Positions 19,401 to 24,093 of a stretch of DNA of 64,000 nucleotides are shown piece after piece (the stretch's first letter is position 1; each line of letters opens with the position of its first letter). The DNA comes from Burkholderia sp. FERM BP-3421. Its GTDB lineage: Bacteria; Pseudomonadota; Gammaproteobacteria; Burkholderiales; Burkholderiaceae. The notes under the pieces were generated by a model that did not search any database, was not told the DNA's origin, and was given only the letters and a program-made list of their open reading frames with translations. A program made the translations under genes and the position numbers. Where the stretch lies: the NCBI RefSeq assembly GCF_028657905.1, contig NZ_CP117781.1:1178001-1242000 (forward strand). Reading direction: 5' to 3'.

Positions 19401-19832
19401 GGCGGCCGTCAGAACGTGGTATCGGTCGGCAGCGATACGCAGCAGCGCCAGATCATCAACGTTGCGCCGGGTACTCAGCCGACCGATGCCGTGAACCTTC
19501 AGCAACTCAACGCCAGTGCGAACAATACGTTGAATCAGGCAAACAACTACACGAACAGTCAAGTTCAGAGCCTTCAAAACAACATCAGTTCGGTAGAGAA
19601 AGACGCGGATGGCGGGGCAGCGGCTGCAATGGCAGTGGCCGGCCTGCCTCAACCGACGCGTCCCGGGATGAACATGGTGGCGTTGGCCGGTAGTGTTTAT
19701 CGCGGTCAATCGGGCCAGGCGCTTGGACTTTCCAGGGTCTCAGAGAATGGGCACTGGGTGTATAAGGGCGCTGTCACCACGAATACGCGAGGCGCATACG
19801 GTGTGGTGGTAGGTGGAGGGTACCAATGGTAA
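10431..19832 (+). CDS. Giant trimeric autotransporter adhesin (YadA family)
   Basis: A predicted 3,133-residue type Vc autotransporter. Residues 1-53 form an extended signal peptide (ESPR: NKSYRAIWNESLGAWVAVSE, then a hydrophobic core ending AHA). Residues about 58-234 are a YadA-like head with repeated VAIG/ALG turns, closed by a neck ending ERRIQNVAAG. A first stalk (about 234-2020) is made almost wholly of SLSTSTSTG modules. A second head and neck island lies at about 2021-2187 (YFHANSSASDSQALGANSVAIG, ERQITNVAAG), then a second stalk, and a third head island at about 2580-2842. A final stalk contains a ten-Asn run, and the C-terminal 90 residues form the trimeric membrane anchor ending GGGYQW. 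The start at 10431 is preferred over the ATG at 10425 because GATGGGG is eight bases upstream of it. Likely role: surface adhesion or autoaggregation. Confidence 0.95.
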   Translation: MNKSYRAIWNESLGAWVAVSELDSARGKSKKSKVVHCIALAAVALGALTHDAHAQYVNNAAWASASGGNAIAIGSNTTYIANASGYQAVAIGSAATASNTSAVAVGVGALASGLSTSAYGGYSSATGTNSVAIGAGSTAATTGSVALGYNSVTTGTASAATGGTDTVSSATIGSVTYGSFAGTSGTAGVVSVGSAGNERRIQNVAAGLISATSTDAVNGSELYSVASTIGSTITSLSTSTSTGISSLSTGLSTTNSTVTSLSTSTSTGLSSANRSITSLSTSTSTGLSTTNSTVKSLSTSTSTGLSSANSSITSLSTSTSTGISSLSTGLSTTNSTVTSLSTSTSTGLSSANSSITSLSTSTSTGISSLSTGLSTTNSTVTSLSTSTSTGLSSANSSITSLSTSTSTGISSLSTGLSTTNSTVTSLSTSTSTGLSSANSSITSLSTSTSTGISSLSTGLSTTNSTVTSLSTSTSTGLSSANSSITSLSTSTSTGISSLSTGLSTTNSTVTSLSTSTSTGLSSANSSITSLSTSTSTGISSLSTGLSTTNSTVTSLSTSTSTGLSSANSSITSLSTSTSTGISSLSTGLSTTNSTVTSLSTSTSTGLSSANSSITSLSTSTSTGISSLSTGLSTTNSTVTSLSTSTSTGLSSANSSITSLSTSTSTGISSLSTGLSTTNSTVTSLSTSTSTGLSSANSSITSLSTSTSTGLSSANSSITSLSTSTSTGISSLSTGLSTTNSTVTSLSTSTSTGLSSANSSITSLSTSTSTGISSLSTGLSTTNSTVTSLSTSTSTGLSSANSSITSLSTSTSTGISSLSTGLSTTNSTVTSLSTSTSTGLSSANSSITSLSTSTSTGLSSANSSITSLSTSTSTGISSLSTGLSTTNSTVTSLSTSTSTGLSSANSSITSLSTSTSTGISSLSTGLSTTNSTVTSLSTSTSTGLSSANSSITSLSTSTSTGISSLSTSTSTGLSTTNSTVTSLSTSTSTGLSSANRSITSLSTSTSTGISSLSTGLSTTNSTVTSLSTSTSTGLSSANSSITSLSTSTSTGISSLSTGLSTTNSAVTSLSTSTSTGLSTTDSTVTSLSTSTSTGLSSANSSITSLSTSTSTGISSLSTGLSTTDSTVTSLSTSTSTGLSSANSSITSLSTSTSTGISSLSTGLSTTDSTVTSLSTSTSTGISSLSTGLSTTNSTVTSLSTSTSTGLSSANSSITSLSTSTSTGISSLSTGLSTTNSTVTSLSTSTSTGLSSANSSITSLSTSTSTGISSLSTGLSTTDSTVTSLSTSTSTGISSLSTGLSTTNSTVTSLSTSTSTGLSSANRSITSLSTSTSTGISSLSTGLSTTDSTVSTGLSSANSSITSLSTSTSTGISSLSTGLSTTDSTVTSLSTSTSTGISSLSTGLSTTNSTVTSLSTSTSTGLSSANSSITSLSTSTSTGISSLSTGLSTTDSTITSLSTSTSTGISSLSTGLSTTNSTVTSLSTSTSTGLSSANSSITSLSTSTSTGLSSANSSITSLSTSTSTGISSLSTGLSTTNSTVTSLSTSTSTGLSSANRSITSLSTSTSTGLSSANSSITSLSTSTSTGISSLSTGLSTTNSTVTSLSTSTSTGLSSANRSITSLSTSTSTGISSLSTGLSTTNSTVTSLSTSTSTGLSSANSSITSLSTSTSTGISSLSTGLSTTDSTVTSLSTSTSTGLSSANSSITSLSTSTSTGISSLSTGLSTTDSTVTSLSTSTSTGISSLSTGLSTTNSTVTSLSTSTSTGLSSANSSITSLSTSTSTGISSLSTGLSTTDSTVTSLSTSTSTGLSSANSSITSLSTSTSTGLSTTNSTVTSLSTSTSTGLSSANSSITSLSTSTSTGISSLSTGLSTTNSTVTSLSTSTSTGLSSANSSITSLSTSTSTGISSLSTGLSTTNSTVTSLSTSTSTGLSSANSSITSLSTSTSTGLSSANSSITSLSTSTSTGLSTTNSTVTSLSTSTSTGLSTTNSSITSLSTSTSTGISSLSTGLSAATSSIVSLSTVTNNLGSSTASALGGGAAYNPATGTISAPAYTTYNANGTTSTANNVGSAIDNINSQGIKYFHANSSASDSQALGANSVAIGPNAVANNAGDVALGSGSVTAASNPTATGTIGGATYNYAGTNPTSVVSVGAAGSERQITNVAAGQVTATSTDAINGSQLFATNTAINSLSTSTSTGISSLSTGLSSANSTVTSLSTSTSTGISSLSTGLSTTNSAVTSLSTSTSTGISSLSTGLSTTNSTVTSLSTSTSTGLSSANSSITSLSTSTSTGISSLSTGLSTTNSTVTSLSTSTSTGLSSANSSIVSLSTSTSTGISSLSTGLSTTNSTVTSLSTSTSTGLSSANSSITSLSTSTSTGISSLSTGLSTTNSTVTSLSTSTSTGLSSANSSITSLSTSTSTGISSLSTGISTTNSTVTSLSTSTSTGLSSANSSITSLSTSTSTGISSLSTGLSTTNSTVTSLSTSTSTGLSSANSSITSLSTSTSTGISSLSTGLSTTNSTVTSLSTSTSTGISSLSTGLSSTNSTIVSLSTSTSTGIGSLSTGLSTTNSSVSSLSTSTSTAINAVKTHYFSVNDGGTQQANYNNDGATGINALATGVNASAAGASSVAVGNGSNAQSAGAVAIGQNASATGGTAVSIGSGNTASGDGAVAIGDPSVATGTGALAMGANDTATGNGAVALGNANTANGASALALGSSNQATADNTIVLGNQSTASAVGAQAYGSSATASAANALAFGSNATANVANSIALGANSVTSAANPTSSATIGGVTYFFAGSTPAGVVSVGAPGQERQVTNVAAGQISATSTDAINGSQLNATNNAVNALSTSTASNVASLSTGINSLSTGLSTTNSSVSSLSTSTSTAVSSLSTSLSATNSNVNSLSTSTSTGIGSLSTGLSATNSNVASLSSGVTNINNTLNSLSTTINNNNNNNNNNARSANNGSIAADMNGTGSDVPKVTAGSNSVAIGANSTDGGRQNVVSVGSDTQQRQIINVAPGTQPTDAVNLQQLNASANNTLNQANNYTNSQVQSLQNNISSVEKDADGGAAAAMAVAGLPQPTRPGMNMVALAGSVYRGQSGQALGLSRVSENGHWVYKGAVTTNTRGAYGVVVGGGYQW
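11131..16490 (+). repeat. Coding repeat array of adhesin stalk 1 (129-nt supra-unit)
   Basis: About 5.4 kb inside the adhesin gene is built from two alternating modules. One is an 18-residue module, SLSTSTSTGLSSANSSIT. The other is a 25-residue module, the same frame with one extra heptad-length insert (ISSLSTG) and TTNSTVT at its end. Together they give a 43-residue (129-nt) supra-unit, repeated on the order of forty times. Some units lack the 25-mer or carry D or R substitutions (TTDSTVT, SSANRSIT). Nucleotide identity between copies is high, with synonymous variation at TCG/TCC/AGC serine and ACG/ACC threonine codons. Confidence 0.93.
16990..18170 (+). repeat. Coding repeat array of adhesin stalk 2
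   Basis: A second, shorter array of the same SLSTSTSTG modules (about 390 residues) follows the second head island. Copies here are more divergent toward the 3' end, where ISELSTG-like and VSLSTS variants appear before the third head. Its similarity to stalk 1 gives the gene two large blocks able to recombine. Confidence 0.9.
19255..19290 (+). repeat. (AAC)n microsatellite encoding poly-Asn
   Basis: Ten to eleven tandem AAC triplets encode a run of asparagines in the membrane-proximal stalk of the adhesin. Triplet changes would keep the reading frame. Confidence 0.9.
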
Positions 19833-19849
19833 GCCGAGGTCCGGTCGGG

Positions 19850-19883
19850 ATTCGCTATATGCGATGCATCGCATATAGCGAAT
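19850..19883. other. Perfect 34-bp palindrome after the adhesin gene
   Basis: The left arm ATTCGCTATATGCGATG (19850-19866) is followed immediately by its exact reverse complement (19867-19883), with no spacer. It begins 17 bases after the adhesin TAA. A hairpin would have a stem of about 15 bp with a four-base loop, but there is no T run afterwards. So it is either an atypical terminator or mRNA 3' stabiliser, or a protein-binding site. Confidence 0.85.
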
Positions 19884-19919
19884 AGGTATCGTCAGGTTGC
19901 CGTCGAAGTCGGAAATATC

Positions 19920-20051
19920 ATGGGGCATGAGGTCTCTGTGCTGCCGTCGGCCAAGGCACTCGTGTCGTTCAAGGGCTATCGGTTTCCGCCGGACATCATT
20001 TGCAGCGCGGTTTGGTTGTGCCGCTGTTTCCGCCGAGCCAGCGCGTGGTAG
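19920..20051 (+). mobile_element. IS6-type transposase N-terminal remnant
   Basis: Forty-three codons from an ATG contain FKGYRFPPDIICSAVWLCRC, matching the start of IS6-family transposases (FKGxRFPxxIIxxAVWLYxRFxLSxRDVE). The frame then degrades and stops (TAG 20049-20051) before the helix-turn-helix and DDE residues. No terminal inverted repeats or target duplication were recognised. The remaining sequence up to 20324 (about 270 bases) holds no recognisable gene. Confidence 0.65.
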
Positions 20052-20324
20052 AAGGTATGCGATCCATCATCGGCGCCCTTTGTCTGGTATTTCGGTTCTC
20101 TGGATGGAGTGGGGAGGGCGTGGCGTGCCGGACGATGTGAGAAGCGACGCACGTCGGACGTGAGCAACTTCGTCGCCCCTTCCGAAATGGCCGCTACCGG
20201 GCAAGGCCGGGGCTGCGTTGGGTCGATTGCTGCCGATGAACGAGTTCCACATTGAGCGCGCCAATGCGCGTTGATATCAATCTGCCGCCGTTGCGCCAAA
20301 TGAGGCGGGCTCAATTTCGCCGCC

Positions 20325-21251
20325 TCAAAAAATCGACCGCCCCGAATATGTCGTCAACCACTCCAGCGCCAACGTCCCCGCCAGCGAATTCCCATTCGAA
20401 TCGAGCCCCGGCGACCACACGCACACCGCCATCTCCCCGGGCAGCACCGCGACGATCCCGCCGCCCACGCCGCTCTTCGCCGGCAGCCCGACGCGGTAGA
20501 CGAAGTCTCCCGCCGCGTCATACGTGCCGCAGGTCAGCATCAACGCGGACAGCCGCTTCGCGGAACTCGCGTCGATGATCCGCTCGCCGGTGACCGGCGC
20601 GACGCCGCCATTCGCGAGGAACAACGCGGCCTGCGCCAGCTCGACGCAGTTCATCGTGATCGCGCATTGCCGGCAGTACGCGTCGACCACCACCTCGGGC
20701 GGCATCTGCATGTTGCCGAAGCTCGCCATGAAGTGCGCCATCGCGCGATTGCGCTCCGCGTGCTGCAATTCCGATTGCGCGACGCGCGAGTCGTAGTCGA
20801 TGTCGGTGACGCCGATCAGCCGCCGCACGAACTCCACGAGCGCCGTCTCGGCCCGCACGAAGCGGCGTGCGAGCACGTCGGTGACCACCAGCGCGCCCGC
20901 GTTGATGAAGGGATTGCGCGGCTTGCCGCGCTCGCTTTCGAGCTGCACGAGCGAATTGAACGCGTTGCCCGACGGCTCGCGGCCGACCCGGTCCCATAGC
21001 TCGTCGCCGAGCAGCTGGAAGGCGAGCGTGCAGGCGAACAGCTTCGAGATGCTCTGGATCGAGAAGCGCTCGCGCGCCGCGCCGACCGTGTGGACCCCGC
21101 CGTCGAGCGTGACGATCGCCATGCCGAAACGATCGGCGGGCACCTTCGCGAGTTCGGGGATGTAGTCGGCGACGCGGCCCGCGCCGATCCAGGGCGCGAG
21201 TTCAGCGTGGATGCGTTCGAGGATCAACTGGTAATTCAGATCGGCGGTCAT
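20325..21251 (-). CDS. glsA: Glutaminase
   Basis: The 308-residue serine-dependent beta-lactamase-fold glutaminase hydrolyses L-glutamine to glutamate and ammonia. The SxxK pair is Ser 67/Lys 70 in RFSIQSISKLF. Other family blocks are GREPSGNAFNSLVQLE, NPFINAGALV and the C-terminal KSGVGGGIVAVLPGEMAV. The start at MTADLNYQ gives the usual family length (304-310), although the frame is open well upstream and the ribosome-binding sequence is weak. The flanks are unrelated, so it appears monocistronic. It may serve nitrogen supply or, through ammonia, acid tolerance, but nothing in the sequence decides this. Confidence 0.93.
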   Translation of the reverse strand: MTADLNYQLILERIHAELAPWIGAGRVADYIPELAKVPADRFGMAIVTLDGGVHTVGAARERFSIQSISKLFACTLAFQLLGDELWDRVGREPSGNAFNSLVQLESERGKPRNPFINAGALVVTDVLARRFVRAETALVEFVRRLIGVTDIDYDSRVAQSELQHAERNRAMAHFMASFGNMQMPPEVVVDAYCRQCAITMNCVELAQAALFLANGGVAPVTGERIIDASSAKRLSALMLTCGTYDAAGDFVYRVGLPAKSGVGGGIVAVLPGEMAVCVWSPGLDSNGNSLAGTLALEWLTTYSGRSIF

Positions 21252-21993
21252 GCAGGCGAAATCAACGGGGCGTAGCGGAGGCGGACCGGCGGCACGCCCT
21301 TGTCCGCGAACGGATGCGGCGGGAGCGTGGGCCGGAGGCCGCGATCGAGACGGGGTGCGGCGGTCGAGGCCGCCGCGCCGCGCGGGCGGCAACCCGCATC
21401 TCGAAAACGACCGCATGATACTACAGCCGCCCGGCCCGTCAGCCGTGCTGGGCAAGGGCCGGCCGGCGCGGCGCGAGGGGAGGCGAGCGACGGCCGAGCG
21501 GGGCGGGCCCCGACGTCATCCCGACGGACCGCGTCGCGCGCGGTGGCGCGCCTCGTCGTCCCGGCGCCCGCCCGCCGGCAAGGAAAATTGTGCAACACGT
21601 CGCGTTTCCGGCCGGAGGGATCCAGCCGCGACCGTCCGTCGCGGCATCTGTTTCGAGACGTCGGGCCGCGATCGTGCGTCGCATGCGGATAGCGCCCAAT
21701 CCCGCCCGGCGGGCCTCCCGCCCGGGCGGTCGATGTTCCGTCCCCATCATTTGCCGCGTTCCGGACGCGGTTTCCGCCCAAAATCCGCCGGCAGGCGAGG
21801 ATCAAAAATGAGATAGTCTCAGTCGATTTTTGTGTTCTATCCCACCCCCTTTTTCGCGGAATGTATGCGCGGCGGCACCGGCCACGCGTATCATGCGAAA
21901 TATTTCGGGATATTACGCCGATCATCAGAATGCCCAATGGGCGTTGCGTCCCGTTGTTTTTGTTGAACTCTTGCCTGTATCGACCGACCGCCC
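21252..21993. other. Divergent intergenic region, glsA / rstA-like gene
   Basis: There are 742 bases. The first 550 are very GC-rich, and no frame gives a believable protein. From about 21800 the composition turns AT-rich (repeated ATATTTC/GGGATATTA stretches), likely the promoter of the response-regulator gene. No hairpin or known operator was identified. Confidence 0.45.
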
Positions 21994-22701
21994 ATGCCTT
22001 TCCGGATTCTTCTCGTCGAGGACGACAATCGTCTGTCGACGCTGATCGCGGGCTACCTGCGCAAACATGACTATGAAGTCGAGACCGTGCTGCACGGCGA
22101 CGAGGCCGTGCCCGCGATCCTGAGCGGCCAGCCGGACCTCGTGATCCTCGACGTGAACCTGCCCGGCAAGGATGGTTTCGAGATTTGCCGGGAGGCGCGC
22201 GAGCACTACGATGGCGTGATCATCATGGTGACCGCGCGCGACGAGCAGTTCGACGAACTGCTGGGCCTCGAATTCGGCGCGGACGACTATGTGCACAAGC
22301 CGGTCGAGCCGCGCATCCTGCTCGCCCGGATCAAGGCCCAGCTGCGCCGCGCGCCGGTGCGCCAGGCGGAGACGGCGGCGCAGCCCGAGAGCTATACGTT
22401 CGGCAAGTTTTCGATCAACCGCGCGAACCGGACGGTGCGGCTGCCCGACGGCAGCACGCCGGACCTGACCTCCGCCGAGTTCGACCTGCTGTGGGCGCTG
22501 GTGTGCCACGCGGGCGAGGTGGTGAGCCGCGACGACCTGATGCTGCAACTGCGCGGCGTGGAGTTCGACGGGCTGGACCGCACGATCGACGGCCGAATCT
22601 CGAAGCTGCGCCGCAAGCTGCGCGACGATGCGGGCAGCCCGCAGCGCATCAAGACGATCCGCAGCAAGGGCTACCAGTTCAGCAAGCACGCCTGGGAGTA
22701 A
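21994..22701 (+). CDS. rstA: RstA-like OmpR-family response regulator
   Basis: The 235-residue regulator has an N-terminal receiver domain with acidic pocket Asp 10/Asp 11, phosphoacceptor Asp 53 (LVILDVNLPGKDG), switch Thr 80 and Lys 102. A C-terminal winged helix follows (about 130-232: TSAEFDLLWALVCHAGEVVS, LDRTIDGRISKLRRKL). The ending IKTIRSKGYQFSKHAWE is very close to E. coli RstA, including the final HAWE. A sensor kinase gene of matching type follows after about 215 bases on the same strand. RstA family members respond to acid and low magnesium in enterobacteria; the signal here is unknown. The gene symbol reflects similarity only. Confidence 0.88.
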   Translation: MPFRILLVEDDNRLSTLIAGYLRKHDYEVETVLHGDEAVPAILSGQPDLVILDVNLPGKDGFEICREAREHYDGVIIMVTARDEQFDELLGLEFGADDYVHKPVEPRILLARIKAQLRRAPVRQAETAAQPESYTFGKFSINRANRTVRLPDGSTPDLTSAEFDLLWALVCHAGEVVSRDDLMLQLRGVEFDGLDRTIDGRISKLRRKLRDDAGSPQRIKTIRSKGYQFSKHAWE

Positions 22702-22917
22702 AGCGGGGATGGCCGGCGGCCGGGCCGCGCGGCTGGCCCGCGCCGCGTCGTTACATAAATCGACACAGTTGGCAGGTAAGTTGACATCATTGCCGCGAAT
22801 TGATGTCTATCATTCAATAATTCCGCTTTTTGCGTCCTTCCGTGCCGGGTTCGCGCCCGGCATCGCGCCGTCGTCCCGCTCCTCCCCGCCGTTCCGGATG
22901 CCCGCCCGCCCAAGACC

Positions 22918-24033
22918 ATGAACAGCAGCCACGCCCCTCGTCTTTCCCCGCTGCGCTACTGCAAGTGGCGCTGGCTGAACTTCCGCCGCTCGTGGACCGA
23001 CATGCGGGCCGACCGGATCCCGAGCTGGTCGCGTCTGTACGTGCGGACCTACCTGCACCTGATCGGCGTGGTGCTGCTGACGACGCTGGTGCCGGTGCTC
23101 GCGCTGTGCGTCGTGCTGACGCCCCGCGTGGTGTGGCGTGCCTATGAGACGCTGCCGGGCGGCGCGCTGCTGATCTTCCTGTTCGTCGCGGTGACGCCGG
23201 CGCTGGCCGCGTACCGGTGGATGCGGCCCGTGTGGTCGGATCTCGTGATGGTGCGCGAGCGCGCGATCGATTTCAGCGGCGGGCGCTTCAACACCCGCGC
23301 GCGCGAGTCGCACAGCGTGATCATCGGGCCGCTCGCGCGCACGCTGAACGCGCTCGCGATGCGCATGGAGCGGCTGATCGCCGCGCAGCGCGACCTGACC
23401 AACGGCATTTCGCACGAGCTGCGCACGCCGCTCGCGCGGGTGCGCTTCGCGCTGGAGATCCTGCGCGAGCCGGGCTCGGCGCGGGACTACCAGAACGCGC
23501 TCGACAGCATCGCGCAGGACGTCACCGAGCTGGACGAGCTGATCGACATGAGCCTGACCTACGCGCGGCTCGAATACAGCTCGCTGCAGTCGAACCTGGA
23601 ACAGACGGTCCTCGCCGCGTGGTTCGAGAACCAGGTCAACGACGCGGCGCTGCTGTACGCGAACATCGCCATCGAGTCGCGGATCGGCATCGCGCGCGAG
23701 CTGCGCGTGCGCATGGACAAGCGGCTGATGTCGTACGCGATGCGCAACCTGCTGCGCAATGCGAGCAAGTACGCGCAGTCGCGGATCGTCGTCGGCATCG
23801 AGATGCGCCACGGCAACATCGAGATCTATGTCGAGGACGACGGCCAGGGCGTGCCGGAAGCGCAACGCGACCGGATCTTCGAGGCCTTCGTGCGGCTCGA
23901 TCGTCATACCGCGGGTTACGGGCTCGGGCTCGCGATCACGCGTCAGGTGCTGCATGCGCACAACGGGCGGATCGCGGTGGTCGACCCGCGCGTGCTGCCG
24001 GGCGCGCGCTTCGAGATCAGCTGGCCGGTGTGA
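22918..24033 (+). CDS. rstB: RstB-like sensor histidine kinase lacking a periplasmic domain
   Basis: The 371-residue kinase has two transmembrane helices at about 45-69 and 81-100. They are separated by only about a dozen residues, so the large periplasmic sensor of E. coli RstB is missing. A HAMP-like segment (about 101-150) is followed by the H-box ISHELRTPLARVRFAL with His 166. Next come the N-box LLRNASKY, the G1 box VEDDGQGVPE and the G2 box GYGLGLAI. It would phosphorylate the RstA-like regulator upstream. The start at MNSSHAP has a poor ribosome-binding sequence, and a start at residue 29 is possible. The signal is probably sensed in the membrane or by a partner protein. Confidence 0.88.
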   Translation: MNSSHAPRLSPLRYCKWRWLNFRRSWTDMRADRIPSWSRLYVRTYLHLIGVVLLTTLVPVLALCVVLTPRVVWRAYETLPGGALLIFLFVAVTPALAAYRWMRPVWSDLVMVRERAIDFSGGRFNTRARESHSVIIGPLARTLNALAMRMERLIAAQRDLTNGISHELRTPLARVRFALEILREPGSARDYQNALDSIAQDVTELDELIDMSLTYARLEYSSLQSNLEQTVLAAWFENQVNDAALLYANIAIESRIGIARELRVRMDKRLMSYAMRNLLRNASKYAQSRIVVGIEMRHGNIEIYVEDDGQGVPEAQRDRIFEAFVRLDRHTAGYGLGLAITRQVLHAHNGRIAVVDPRVLPGARFEISWPV

Positions 24034-24093
24034 GCGGCGGCGGGCAGCACCCGCCGCACGCCGCGCACCGCACGCGGCCTGTCGCGCCAGTCG

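Noticed and set aside
21250..21816. Open frame of 188 codons between the glutaminase and the response regulator
   Set aside because: Arg/Pro/Gly-rich chance translation of GC-rich DNA, with no family features.
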